NCBI GenBank assembly: GCA_964353865.1
Contig: CAYGXJ010000078.1
Coordinates: 1-64,000 of the forward strand
Length of the DNA stretch: 64,000 bases
Reading direction: 5' to 3'
Origin: RBG-16-64-43 sp964353865
GTDB taxonomy: Bacteria > Chloroflexota > Anaerolineae > Anaerolineales > RBG-16-64-43
Shown here: positions 43,505 to 52,134 of the stretch, in pieces
How the letters are laid out: each line of letters starts with the position of its first letter
How positions within the stretch are numbered: the stretch's first letter is position 1
The notes under the pieces: model-generated
Told to the model about the DNA's origin: nothing
The model's input: the letters and a program-made list of their open reading frames with translations, nothing else
Database searches by the model: none
Position numbers and translations under genes: made by a program

Positions 43505-44281
43505 ATGACCGCACCCCAACCTGCATACACCGCGACGGAACTGATGGCCTGCGTGGCAGCGCGCACGCTGGAGGACCGGCGCACGGTGCTGGTGGGCACC
43601 GGGCTGCCAATGATCGGGGCCATCCTCGCCCAGCGCATGCATGCGCCGGGGCTGGTGATCATCTTCGAGGCGGGCGGGGTGGGCCCGCGCGTGCCCACCC
43701 TGCCGGTCTCGGTCGGTGATTCGCGGACCTTCTACCACGCTTCGGCTGCCTCCAGCATGCACAACGTGATGAGCGCTTGCCAGGCGGGCTACGTGGATTT
43801 CGGTTTCCTGGGCGGGGCGATGATGGACCGCTACGGCAACCTCAACACCACCGTCATCGGGCCGTGGGAGGCCCCCGAGGTTCGCCTGCCCGGCTCGGGG
43901 GGCGCCAATGACGTGGGCTCGCTGGCCCAGCGGACCATCATCATCCTCCGCCAGGATACCCGCCGCTTTGTGGAGCGGGTCAACTTCATCACCACGCCGG
44001 GGTACATCGACGGCCCAGGAGCGCGCGAACGGGCCGGGCTGCCGGCCGGGTCGGGGCCGTACCGCGTGCTCACGCAGCTTGCGGTCTTCGATTTCGATGA
44101 AACCTCCAAGCAACTGCGGCTGCGCGCGACGCACCCGGGCGTGTCGCTGGCCGATGTGCAGGCCGCGAGCGGGTTCAAGATCCAGGTGGCCGATACGCTG
44201 GAGGTCACCTCGCCGCCGACCGAGGAGGAGCGCCGTCTGCTGCATGAGATTGACCCAGCGGGCATGGTCATCGGCAAGTAA
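43505..44281 (+). CDS. gctB: CoA-transferase subunit B (glutaconate CoA-transferase type)
   Basis: The 258-residue beta subunit should carry the catalytic Glu, here in LVIIFEAGGVGP. It also has SSMHNVMSACQAGYVDFGFLGGAMMDRYGNLNTTVIG, LPGSGGANDVGSLAQRTIIIL and RVNFITTPGYIDGPGARERAGLPAGSGP. ATG 43505 lies seven bases after gctA, so the pair is an operon. A terminator follows at 44293. Confidence 0.92.
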   Translation: MTAPQPAYTATELMACVAARTLEDRRTVLVGTGLPMIGAILAQRMHAPGLVIIFEAGGVGPRVPTLPVSVGDSRTFYHASAASSMHNVMSACQAGYVDFGFLGGAMMDRYGNLNTTVIGPWEAPEVRLPGSGGANDVGSLAQRTIIILRQDTRRFVERVNFITTPGYIDGPGARERAGLPAGSGPYRVLTQLAVFDFDETSKQLRLRATHPGVSLADVQAASGFKIQVADTLEVTSPPTEEERRLLHEIDPAGMVIGK

Positions 44282-44292
44282 CGCGAGAGGTC

Positions 44293-44330
44293 AACCGGCC
44301 GCGCTGCGCAGCAGGGCCGGTTTGTTGTCC
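44293..44330 (+). terminator. Terminator after gctAB
   Basis: AACCGGCC (44293-44300) pairs with GGCCGGTT (44315-44322), followed by TGTTGTCC. The T-run is short but the stem is strong. Confidence 0.65.
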
Positions 44331-44342
44331 GGGTGCGCAGGC

Positions 44343-44351
44343 TGGTACAAT
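44343..44351 (+). promoter_or_regulatory. Extended -10 promoter giving a nearly leaderless PBP transcript
   Basis: TGG-TACAAT (TACAAT at 44346-44351) lies only eight bases before the GTG start at 44360, so transcription should begin at or within a few bases of the start codon. Confidence 0.5.
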
Positions 44352-44359
44352 CCGCGCCT

Positions 44360-46618
44360 GTGAGGCCCATCATCGCCACGCTAGCGACCAATCGACGCGT
44401 GCGGCATCGCCTGCAACAGTTGGCGCTCGGCGTTGCGCTTCTGACGTCCGCCGGCGCGCTGGCCGCGTGCAACGGCGGTGTGCCGATCTTCAGCTCGGCC
44501 ACGCCCAGCTTGCCTGCGCCGCAGGTGACGATCATCGCCGGCCAAGATCCCAACGAGGTGGCCGGGCAGTTTCTGGCCGCGTGGAACGAGCGCGCCTTCG
44601 ATCCCATGTATGCCCTGATTTCGGCCGCAAGTCGGAGCGCGATCAGCGCCGAGGACTTCGCTGCGCGCTACGAAGATTTCCGGCGCAAAGCGGCGATCAC
44701 CCAGGTGCGCGCTGAAATCCTTGCCACGCAGGTCAACTCGCCCAACGCCGATGTCAGCACGCGCATCAGCTACACCTCCGGCATGGCGGGCGAATTCTCG
44801 CGCGAGATGATCTTGCCGCTGGTGATGGAAGGCGATACCTGGCGCATCGTCTGGGATGACGGGTTGATCCTGCCGGAACTCAAAGGCGGCGGGCGGCTGG
44901 TCCTCGAAGCAGACATCCCTGCGCGCGGCACGATTTATGATCGCTATGGCGACCCGCTGGCCTACGAATCCGAAACCCTGTCGCTGGGCATCGTCCCGGG
45001 CGAAATCGTCGATGAAGAAAGCCTGCTGCGCGAGCTCAGCCGGCTGCTCTTGATGAATACCGAGACCATTCGCCTCAAATACGCCAACGCCCTGCCGGAC
45101 TGGTATGTTCCTTTGGGGGAGGTCTCGCGCGAAGAAGTGGGCAAGCGCTATGGCGTGTTGAGCGGCATGGGCGGTATCCGCATCTCGAGCAACGAGGGCC
45201 GCACTTACTTTGGCGGCGGCATCGCCTCGCACGTGATCGGCTACGTGGCGCAGGTGCCCAAAGAGCAGCTCGACGATTACCTGGCGCAGGGATACCTGGG
45301 CGACGAACTGGTGGGCGTGCAGGGCCTCGAGCAGTGGGGTGAGTCCTCCCTGGCCGGGACGCACGGGGGCACGTTGTACGTGGTGGCTGCGGATGGGCGC
45401 GTGCTCTCCACCCTCGCGCAAAGGAACAGCCAGCCGGCCTACGATATCTACACGACCCTCGACCGCGACCTGCAGGCCAAGGTCGAGCGCTATGCCTTCG
45501 GCCATCTCACCGGCGCGGCGGTCGTGCTCAACCGGGAAACGGGCGAAGTGCTGGCCATGGTCTCCAGCCCGGGCTTCGATTCAAACCTCTTCAACGGAGG
45601 CAACTTCAACAGCCAGTATCTTCTGCCCGAGCTTCTCAACGACCAGCGCGTGCCATTGCTCAACCGGGCCACCCAGGGACAGTATGCGCTGGGCTCGGTC
45701 TTCAAGCTCATCACCATTGGCGGCGCCCTCCAGTCGGGCGCCTATACCGCGGCTACCACCTACACCTGCGACGGCTACTTCCGCGAACTCCCGGGACTCA
45801 CACTCGAGGACTGGACGGTGGCCAAGGACAAGCCGCCGCACGGGACGCTCAACCTAGTGCAGGGATTGACACATTCGTGCAACCCCTTCTTCTGGCACAT
45901 CGGGTTGGATCTCTTCAACCGCGACCCGTGGATCGTCCCTAACATGGCGCGCGGCTACGGGCTGGGCAAACTGACAGGCATCGGGGTCATCGAGGAAGAA
46001 CCGGGGTTCATCCCGGACCCAGCCTGGAAGGCCGAACAAGGTGAGCCGTGGGTCGCGGGCGATGCGGTGAACATGGCCATCGGGCAAGTGCTGCAAGTTA
46101 CGCCGCTGCAAGTGGCGGATTTCGCGGCCGCGCTGGGCAATGGCGGCACACTCTACCGGCCGCAGCTCGTGCAGTCGATCCAACAGGGCGAGCAGCCGCC
46201 CGTGTTCGCCTTTTCCCCTGAGGTGCGCGGCCAACTTCCGCTCAGCGCTGAAAACCTGGTGGTGATCCAAGAGGGCATGCGTGGTGTCACCAATGCCCCC
46301 GGAGGAACGGCGCGGGCCACTTTTTATGGTTGGCGGGCGGTGGCCGGCAAGACGGGCACCGCGCAGGACCTGCCTCGCACGCCGCACGCCTGGTTCACGG
46401 GCTACACCTTCCTGGAGCGCTCCGACAAGCCCGACATCGCCATCGCCGTCATCGCCGAGAACGCCGGCGAGGGGTCGGAGATCGCCGCACCCATCTTCCG
46501 CCGCATCCTCGAGATCTACTTCTACGGCTCGCCCCAGACGCTCTACCGGTGGGAATCAGCCGTTGGCGGCCCCACCGTGACTCCCACGCTTCCGGTCACC
46601 GAAACCCCGGGCGGATGA
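44360..46618 (+). CDS. Class B penicillin-binding protein (transpeptidase) with NTF2-like domain
   Basis: The product (752 residues) is a cell-wall crosslinking DD-transpeptidase. After a signal with lipobox-like LAAC comes an NTF2-like/MecA_N domain (DPNEVAGQFLAAWNERAFDPMYALIS). The dimerisation domain (PARGTIYDRYGDPLAYES) follows, then the transpeptidase domain. Its motifs are intact: S446 in LGSVFK, S506 in HSCN and K664 in AGKTGTAQ. A short Thr/Pro tail ends the protein. The NTF2-like domain is best known from PBP2a-type enzymes. GTG 44360 is chosen from promoter spacing; an upstream start at 44333 is also open. Confidence 0.9.
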   Translation: MRPIIATLATNRRVRHRLQQLALGVALLTSAGALAACNGGVPIFSSATPSLPAPQVTIIAGQDPNEVAGQFLAAWNERAFDPMYALISAASRSAISAEDFAARYEDFRRKAAITQVRAEILATQVNSPNADVSTRISYTSGMAGEFSREMILPLVMEGDTWRIVWDDGLILPELKGGGRLVLEADIPARGTIYDRYGDPLAYESETLSLGIVPGEIVDEESLLRELSRLLLMNTETIRLKYANALPDWYVPLGEVSREEVGKRYGVLSGMGGIRISSNEGRTYFGGGIASHVIGYVAQVPKEQLDDYLAQGYLGDELVGVQGLEQWGESSLAGTHGGTLYVVAADGRVLSTLAQRNSQPAYDIYTTLDRDLQAKVERYAFGHLTGAAVVLNRETGEVLAMVSSPGFDSNLFNGGNFNSQYLLPELLNDQRVPLLNRATQGQYALGSVFKLITIGGALQSGAYTAATTYTCDGYFRELPGLTLEDWTVAKDKPPHGTLNLVQGLTHSCNPFFWHIGLDLFNRDPWIVPNMARGYGLGKLTGIGVIEEEPGFIPDPAWKAEQGEPWVAGDAVNMAIGQVLQVTPLQVADFAAALGNGGTLYRPQLVQSIQQGEQPPVFAFSPEVRGQLPLSAENLVVIQEGMRGVTNAPGGTARATFYGWRAVAGKTGTAQDLPRTPHAWFTGYTFLERSDKPDIAIAVIAENAGEGSEIAAPIFRRILEIYFYGSPQTLYRWESAVGGPTVTPTLPVTETPGG

Positions 46619-46995
46619 ACGCGCCGCCTGCGCATGCAACGGCCGCGGACTTCCCGCGGCCGTTGCATTTCGAGAAGCACACGCGTCGCTCGCTCATGCG
46701 CTTTCCCGGCCCCGACGTACTCGATGGCCCAGGGCGACTCGCGTCGGGCCAGCGCGCGGTGTATCATCCACGCACCACGGAGTGGCCCGGCGGGCGCGAT
46801 GTCCTCGGGCCGGCATGCTGCGCCAGGCTCTCCCCGGGCCCGTGCGGCACGCCACCTGATGGAGGGATTTGACCCGGGCCCGTGCCCCGGCGCGCATCGG
46901 CCGCCCCATGACTCTGGCGCTCCACCGCTTTCTCGTTGCAGTCACTTCTGCCTCGGCCGGGCGCGGCCACCAATCATTTGCCTGTGGAGGGCGCC
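46619..46995. other. Intergenic region between pbp and acyl-CoA dehydrogenase
   Basis: About 375 bases. It begins with a perfect terminator hairpin (46634-46666). A GTG-TATCAT sequence at 46758-46766 may be a promoter for the dehydrogenase. Two copies of CCCGGGCCCGTGC occur near 46846 and 46874. No gene is supported. Confidence 0.5.
46634..46669 (+). terminator. Terminator after the PBP gene
   Basis: TGCAACGGCCGCGG (46634-46647) pairs over 14 bases with CCGCGGCCGTTGCA (46653-46666), followed by TTTC. The second A/T arm ends lengthen the stem. Confidence 0.85.
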
Positions 46996-48147
46996 ATGGA
47001 TTTCAATCTCACCGATGAACAACGCATGTGGCGCGAGTCCGTCCGCGAGTTCTGCGAACGGGAGGTCAAGCCGCGCGCGCGCCACGTGGACGAGACCGGC
47101 GAGTTCAACTGGGATGCGGCGCGCAAGATGGGGCCGCTCGGGCTCCTCGGCCTGAGCGCGCCCGAAGAGTACGGCGGAGCCGGCGTGGATGCGATCAGCG
47201 CGGCCATCGCCATTGAAGAACTGGGGCGTGCGTGCGGCAGCACCGCTCTCTCCATTGCCGCGCACAACGGGCTCGGGTGCGGTGCGCTGGCGCTCTTCGG
47301 ATCGCCGGCCCAAAAGGAGAAGTGGCTGCGTCCGCTCGCGAGTGGAGCGGGGCGGCTGGCCTCGCTCGCGCTCACCGAGCCCGGCGCGGGTTCGGATCTT
47401 GGGGGCGGAGTGAAGACGCGCGCTCGACGTGACGGCCGGCAATGGGTCATTCAGGGCGCCAAGATGTGGGTCACCAACGCCAGCCTGGCGGATGTCATCG
47501 TGACCCTGGCGCGCACTGACCCTGCCGGCGGGACGCGCTCGATGAGCATGATCATCGTGCCCACCGATGCGCCCGGGCTGACGATTGCCTCGCCGGAGAA
47601 GAAGATGGGTCTGCACGGCTCACCGACCCACGCCGTCACGTACGAAGAAGTCCGAGTGCCGCAGGAGAACTTGCTGGGCGAGGAAGGCCGCGGGTTGGCC
47701 CAGGCGCTGCAGGTACTCGACGGGGGACGTATCGGCATCGGCGCGCTGGCCGTGGGGTTGGCGCAGGCGGCGTTCGAGGCGGGGCGGGCGTATGCCAAGG
47801 AGCGCTATGCCTTCGGCCGCCCGATCGCTGAGTTCCAGGCCATTCAGTGGATGCTGGCCGATGCGGCCACGGAGATCGAGGCCGCTCGCCTGATGGTCTA
47901 TCGAGCGGCATGGCTCAAGCAGGGCGGCCAGCCTTTCGCGCTGCAGGCCGCCATGGGCAAACTGATGGCCACGGAGGTCGCCGAGCGTGCTTGCCGCAAT
48001 GCTATTCAGATCCATGGTGGCTACGGGTACTCGTCGGAGTATCCGGTCGAGCGCATCTATCGCGACGCGCGGTTGATGACCATCGGTGAGGGGACGAGCG
48101 AGGTGCAGCGCATGGTCATCGCCCGGCACATCCTGGCCGGTGCGTAG
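46996..48147 (+). CDS. Acyl-CoA dehydrogenase
   Basis: The 383-residue flavoenzyme introduces the alpha,beta double bond in acyl-CoA and passes electrons to ETF. Signatures are FNLTDEQRMWRESVREFCEREV, LALTEPGAGSDLGG, KMWVTNASLADV, YAFGRPIAEFQAIQWMLADAA and QIHGGYGYSSEYPVERIYRDARLMTIGEGTSEVQR, where Glu in GEGTSE is at the usual catalytic-base position. ATG 46996 has GGAGG upstream. The fused EtfBA in this window is a plausible electron acceptor. The chain length specificity is not evident. Confidence 0.93.
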   Translation: MDFNLTDEQRMWRESVREFCEREVKPRARHVDETGEFNWDAARKMGPLGLLGLSAPEEYGGAGVDAISAAIAIEELGRACGSTALSIAAHNGLGCGALALFGSPAQKEKWLRPLASGAGRLASLALTEPGAGSDLGGGVKTRARRDGRQWVIQGAKMWVTNASLADVIVTLARTDPAGGTRSMSMIIVPTDAPGLTIASPEKKMGLHGSPTHAVTYEEVRVPQENLLGEEGRGLAQALQVLDGGRIGIGALAVGLAQAAFEAGRAYAKERYAFGRPIAEFQAIQWMLADAATEIEAARLMVYRAAWLKQGGQPFALQAAMGKLMATEVAERACRNAIQIHGGYGYSSEYPVERIYRDARLMTIGEGTSEVQRMVIARHILAGA

Positions 48148-48422
48148 GATTGAACTTCCGGGAATCAGGAGGGGCTGTCTGGTCAGAGTGCGACGGACAG
48201 CCCCTCTGCGATTCGGAATCCATTGCTATCGAAGGTCGAGATTCCTCGGGCGCACCGCGACACCGGAATGACTCCGTGGCTGCTGACTGCATCGGAATGA
48301 CAGAGAGGCTGAGGAGCGGGCGAGGCTGCGCCGCATGCATCATTCGTGCGCGGGGATTCGGGCGAGTGCCGTCCGCGGGCGGTCAAGGCGTGCTATGCCC
48401 TCTTCCGCATGATCGCGCGGCC
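48148..48422. other. Convergent intergenic region with repeats
   Basis: It contains GAGATTCCTCGGG...GGAATGAC-type repeats (about 48238-48305) and a minus-strand 3'-end repeat (48366-48412) just after the PIG-L gene. No gene is seen. Confidence 0.6.
48366..48412 (-). repeat. 3'-end repeat, copy 4 (after the PIG-L gene)
   Basis: On the minus strand it reads CGGAAGAGGGCATAGCACGC then CTTGACCGCCCGCGG. It starts about 11 bases after the PIG-L stop and is in that gene's sense direction. Confidence 0.7.
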
Positions 48423-49271
48423 TCAGGTCACGCCCTCGAACAAATCACGCTCGCGGCGTCCCGCCACAGGCGCAGGGACTGCGCGCATGTAGTGCTCGCT
48501 GGCACCCAGCCAGCGCTGGAGGAAAGCCAGCGGCCCCAACATCCGTCCACCGCCCTGGCTCGAATGGCAGGCGGAGGCTTCCTCTTTGACCTTCATGACT
48601 CGCCGGATCGATACGGAGGCGTGCACCGGAAAGTCCATTCCCGCGAACGAGGTCAAATCGATATCACCGTTCTTGCCGAAATGATGCGGGTCGCGGCCAA
48701 AGAGCGGCAGCACCCGCACGGCCAAGCGCAGGAAGCCGCGCCCGAAGGTGTGGAAGTACAGCTTCTGCGGTGCAAAGGCGGGCAGTCCCTCGAGCTCCAA
48801 TGTATCGTCGCCGGCGATGCGAAATGCGGCGACCGTCGCGTTATGAATTGCGATGTGATCGGGGTGCCGATATCCACCGATCGGGTCGAAAGTAAGGACA
48901 ACCTGCGGACCGATGCGGCGGATGAGCGCTGCGACCTCGCGCGCCACCTTTTCGAGGGGCGCGGCAGCCAGCGCCTGTGGGTGGAGATTATCGGGCGAGC
49001 CGGGCATTCCCGAATCGCGATAACCCAGGAAGTGTACCTGGGTCAGGCCGAGCGTCTGGGCCGCACATCGCAGCTCCGATTTTCGCATCTCGCCGACCGA
49101 AGCAAAGCCTTTGAGGTCCGGGGGAGCCTCGCCCACCTCGCCGGCCGTGGCGCAGGCAAGATGCACCTCCACGCCCAAGAGCGCGTACAGGGCCAGGGTG
49201 CCCCCGGTGCCGAAGGTTTCGTCGTCCGGATGGGCCAGCACAGCCAACAACCGTTTCGGATTCGGCGTCAT
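48423..49271 (-). CDS. PIG-L/LmbE-family deacetylase
   Basis: The 282-residue zinc hydrolase has LLAVLAHPDDETFGTGGTLA near the start (metal ligands in HPDDE), FLGYRDSGM, and GGYRHPDHIAIHNAT, which supplies the third zinc ligand. The family removes N-acetyl groups from GlcNAc conjugates, including thiol cofactors and glycolipids. The substrate cannot be stated. ATG 49271 has GAGG upstream. The gene is solitary and minus-strand. Confidence 0.9.
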   Translation of the reverse strand: MTPNPKRLLAVLAHPDDETFGTGGTLALYALLGVEVHLACATAGEVGEAPPDLKGFASVGEMRKSELRCAAQTLGLTQVHFLGYRDSGMPGSPDNLHPQALAAAPLEKVAREVAALIRRIGPQVVLTFDPIGGYRHPDHIAIHNATVAAFRIAGDDTLELEGLPAFAPQKLYFHTFGRGFLRLAVRVLPLFGRDPHHFGKNGDIDLTSFAGMDFPVHASVSIRRVMKVKEEASACHSSQGGGRMLGPLAFLQRWLGASEHYMRAVPAPVAGRRERDLFEGVT

Positions 49272-49431
49272 AGTTCCTCATTCCCTTGCTCACCGGTCTT
49301 ACTTGCCGCGGGACATGGCGCATTGCGAGGCATGGGCCTCGCGGCATTCTACCGCGCCCCTGGTCCTCTACAAAGAGCGGCCCACCCAGGGTGTCGGTGG
49401 GCGCGTGGAATGACGAGCCGGCGTGCGGGGA

Positions 49432-50334
49432 TCACGCGAAGCGGGTGAGGCCGGCGGCTTCGGCGGCCGACCGTGCCCGCGCATACTCTTCCTGGGTCAG
49501 CGGGCGGCTGATGTCGGCGTGCTGGCCCGCATGATAGTCCGGGCGGTATTGGTCCATCAGGTTAAGATACGTCGCGCGGGAGATCGAGCGCGCGAGAAAG
49601 CGTGCGATCTGAGAAGTTCCCGCCAGGTTGTTGGGCAGGACGAGATGCCGAACCAGCAGCCCGCGCACGGCCAGACCCTCCTGATCCAGCACCAAATCCC
49701 CAACCTGGCGATGCATCTCTTTCACCGCGCCCCGATTGACGGCCGGATAATCGGCGGCGTGCGAGTAAGCCAGCCCTACCCGCGCGTCGGAATACTTCAT
49801 ATCCGGCATGTAGATATCAATCACCCCGTCGAGCAGGTGCAGCGCCTCGAGGCAATCGTATCCGCCACTGTTGTAGACCAACGGGACGCGCAGCCCCTGG
49901 TGCGCGGCCAGGTGCACGGCTTCCAGTATCTGCGCCACCACGTGACTCGGCGAGACCAGGTTGATATTGTGGCACCCGAGTTCCTGCATGTGAAGCATCA
50001 TCGCGGCCAGCTCGCCGGCATCGACCTCCGGCGCATCGGGGCTCTGGCTGATGGTGTGGTTCTGGCAGAACTGACAGCGCAGGTTGCAGCCCGAGAAGAA
50101 TATCGTGCCTGAGCCGTTGCGCCCGGTGAGCGGGGCCTCTTCTCCGAAGTGGGGGTGGAAGGATGCCACGCGCGCCCAGCGCCCGATGCGGCAGGTGCCG
50201 GCGTGGGTTGTGCGGTTCACCCGGCAGCGGCGCGGGCACAGGTCGCAGGAGGTGAGACAGCCGGCCGCCTCTCGGGCGCGCACGGCCAGTTCACCAGAGC
50301 GATGCAGAATGAGATAGGCGGGGAATGCGGTCAT
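49432..50334 (-). CDS. PflX-like radical SAM protein
   Basis: The 300-residue protein has a radical SAM CxxxCxxC in FFSGCNLRCQFCQN (C83, C87, C90), a preceding cysteine set CDLCPRRC...GTC (C30, C33, C37, C48) typical of COG1313/PflX, and barrel segments GCHNINLVSPSHVVAQILEA, PLVYNSGGYD and DIYMPDMKY. The extra N-terminal cysteines probably hold a second metal site. These enzymes resemble pyruvate formate-lyase activators, but no glycyl radical enzyme is nearby. It lies 25 bases after a close paralogue, so the two are co-transcribed. Confidence 0.88.
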   Translation of the reverse strand: MTAFPAYLILHRSGELAVRAREAAGCLTSCDLCPRRCRVNRTTHAGTCRIGRWARVASFHPHFGEEAPLTGRNGSGTIFFSGCNLRCQFCQNHTISQSPDAPEVDAGELAAMMLHMQELGCHNINLVSPSHVVAQILEAVHLAAHQGLRVPLVYNSGGYDCLEALHLLDGVIDIYMPDMKYSDARVGLAYSHAADYPAVNRGAVKEMHRQVGDLVLDQEGLAVRGLLVRHLVLPNNLAGTSQIARFLARSISRATYLNLMDQYRPDYHAGQHADISRPLTQEEYARARSAAEAAGLTRFA

Positions 50335-50359
50335 GGACGGGCGCCGCCCGGCGCGCCGC

Positions 50360-51325
50360 TCACACGGCAATCGTTGGGCCGCGTTCGATGTGCGCGATGC
50401 GTCCGAAACGATGCAAGCCAGCTTCACTCGCCAAGGTCTTGGCGCACTCCAATTCGCGCGGCGTGATCTTGCGATACAGATCGCCCAGTCCCTTGGCGCT
50501 GCGCGTGGGCCGGAAGTCGTCCACCAGATGGAGATAGGTGTCGGGCGATATCTGCCGCGCTAGAAAGCGGACAACGTAGGAAGTGCCGGCCAGGCGGTTA
50601 GGTAGCACCACGTGGCGCACGAGCAGCCCGCGCACGGCGCAGCCCTCATCGCTCACCATCAGATCGCCCACCTGGCGGTACATCTCACGCAGGGCGGCGC
50701 GGTTGATGCGCGGGTAGTCGCGCACATCGAGGAAGCGGCGCGCCTGGCGCGTATAACCGAAGCGCATCTCCGGGGCGTAGATGTCGACAACCCCCTCCAG
50801 CAAGGCCAGAGCCACCGGAGCGTCGTATCCGTTTGAGTTGTATACCAGCGGCAGAGTCAAACCTTGGCGGGCGGCAATTGCCAGCGCCTCAAGGATCTGT
50901 GCCACGACGTGGCTGGGGTTGACCAGATTGATGTTGTGGCAGCCAGCGTTTTGCAGCTCACGCATGCACGCCGCCAGGGCGGCGGGTGTTACCTCGCGCT
51001 CCGAGCTTTCATGGCTGAAGGCCATCGGGCGCTGTTCGTTAAGCGGCGCGCCGGGTTTGCGAAGTTCGCCGCCGGCGAAGAGGATCGCGCCCGAGCCGCG
51101 CGATCCGACGAGGCTCGCCTCTTCGTGGTAGTTGGGGATGAAGGCCAGCATGCGCGCGTCGCGCCCGGTGCGGCATGCGCCAGCTTCGCGAGTGCGATCG
51201 GCACCGCAAACGCGCGGGCACAGGTCGCACGCCGAAAGGCGCGCGCGGGCGCGCTTGGCCCGCTCGGCGAGAGCCGTCTTGCGGCCAAGGCGCAGGTAAC
51301 CCGGGGCTGGGTCAGAAGCTGACAT
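50360..51325 (-). CDS. PflX-like paralogue lacking the radical SAM cysteines
   Basis: The 321-residue protein is clearly homologous along its length to the gene downstream. It keeps CDLCPRVC and GAC at the N-terminus, GCHNINLVNPSHVVAQILEA, PLVYNSNGYD, VDIYAPEMRFGY and LVRHVVLPNRLAGTSYVVRFLARQIS. The CxxxCxxC loop is replaced: FAGGELRKPGA has Gly86, Lys90 and Ala93 at the cysteine positions, followed by a short insertion. No alternative frame restores the cysteines, so this looks like a genuine pseudoenzyme, perhaps a partner of the active paralogue. No good ribosome site is visible at ATG 51325. Confidence 0.82.
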   Translation of the reverse strand: MSASDPAPGYLRLGRKTALAERAKRARARLSACDLCPRVCGADRTREAGACRTGRDARMLAFIPNYHEEASLVGSRGSGAILFAGGELRKPGAPLNEQRPMAFSHESSEREVTPAALAACMRELQNAGCHNINLVNPSHVVAQILEALAIAARQGLTLPLVYNSNGYDAPVALALLEGVVDIYAPEMRFGYTRQARRFLDVRDYPRINRAALREMYRQVGDLMVSDEGCAVRGLLVRHVVLPNRLAGTSYVVRFLARQISPDTYLHLVDDFRPTRSAKGLGDLYRKITPRELECAKTLASEAGLHRFGRIAHIERGPTIAV

Positions 51326-51422
51326 GCGGCAAAGGGGCGGTTGGCATGGGCATCAAAACGAATCTCGCGGACGGCACCTGGCAAATTCGCGCCGACCCCA
51401 CTTGATTGTACCTAAGGTTGGA

Positions 51423-51452
51423 TTGACGGCCCGGCGCGGGGTATGGTATGAT
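51423..51452 (+). promoter_or_regulatory. Promoter for tRNA-Asp
   Basis: TTGACG (51423-51428) and TGG-TATGAT (TATGAT at 51447-51452) are separated by 18 bases. The tRNA starts 12 bases later. Confidence 0.75.
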
Positions 51453-51463
51453 GCTCGGCATTC

Positions 51464-51541
51464 GGGGGCGTGGTGTAGCTGGCCTAACACGCGGCCCTGT
51501 CAAGGCCGAGACCGCGGGTTCGAATCCCGTCGCTCCCGCCA
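51464..51541 (+). tRNA. tRNA-Asp (anticodon GTC), CCA encoded
   Basis: Acceptor GGGGGCG pairs with CGCTCCC (one G-U), the anticodon stem CGGCC/GGCCG holds the loop CTGTCAA with GTC, and the T arm is GCGGG-TTCGAAT-CCCGT. G73 and an encoded CCA end the gene. The anticodon GTC reads aspartate codons. Confidence 0.97.
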
Positions 51542-51550
51542 CGAACGAAT

Positions 51551-51592
51551 GGAGGCTCCAGCCGGATCTTTTCGGCTGCGGCCTCCTTTCTG
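51551..51592 (+). terminator. Terminator after tRNA-Asp
   Basis: GGAGGC (51551-51556) and an inner CAGCCG pair with CGGCTG and GCCTCC (51581-51586), followed by TTTC and TGTTATT. An interrupted stem of about 12 pairs. Confidence 0.8.
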
Positions 51593-52054
51593 TTATTGGG
51601 CAGCCGCCTTGGGGCGTGCATCGCACGAAGGACCCCACTGGTCGAATCCGAACCAGCCGCGAGGTACTTGGCCCCCAAAGACCACCGCATGAGGGTCCGG
51701 ACTTGATCTGTCGAACGTTGCGTTTCGACCTCCATCAGATCAGCAACCCGGATACGGATACCTCGCCCCCATCCGCGATTGGGCCACCACGCCCTGGTGC
51801 GCATCGATCGAATCGTTTCAACCGGTCGCAAGGAGAGGGAACTTGTGAGGCAGATCGCCCCTCGGCAGGATCTTGATCCGTGCTGGCGACAACCAAGGTG
51901 GAGGCGCACGAAGCGCGAAGGGGCGAAGAGAGGAGCGCGGCCCCATCGATCTGGCTCGGCGGGATTCAAGGACGCCAATTCCGCACCGGTCGGCGAAACG
52001 CGACGACTCGCCGCCCGAGGAAAGGTGCGGGATCGGCAGTGCGGGATCGGCGTG
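51593..52054. other. Intergenic region between tRNA-Asp and the gntR promoter
   Basis: About 460 bases. Long open frames on both strands here lack motifs and are read as chance frames in GC-rich DNA. No RNA gene or repeat is recognised. Confidence 0.5.
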
Positions 52055-52106
52055 TTGACACCCCAGTCCACCCATGCTATCCTGTCCCCGAGATTGGTAT
52101 ATACCA
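52055..52106 (+). promoter_or_regulatory. gntR/methyl-transfer operon promoter and operator
   Basis: TTGACA (52055-52060) and TGC-TATCCT (TATCCT at 52078-52083) are 17 bases apart. A perfect 12-base palindrome TGGTATATACCA (52095-52106) follows about five bases after the expected start of transcription, with a further ACCAAT at 52110-52115 matching the ATTGGT half. This is the form of a GntR/UTRA operator placed for autoregulation. Confidence 0.8.
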
Positions 52107-52134
52107 CCAGACCAATTTGTTCCAGGCGACACAA

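Noticed and set aside
51593..52054. Extended N-terminus of the GntR regulator and antisense frame of over 300 codons
   Set aside because: The promoter and operator at 52055-52106 lie inside this stretch, and conserved GntR sequence starts only after 52135.
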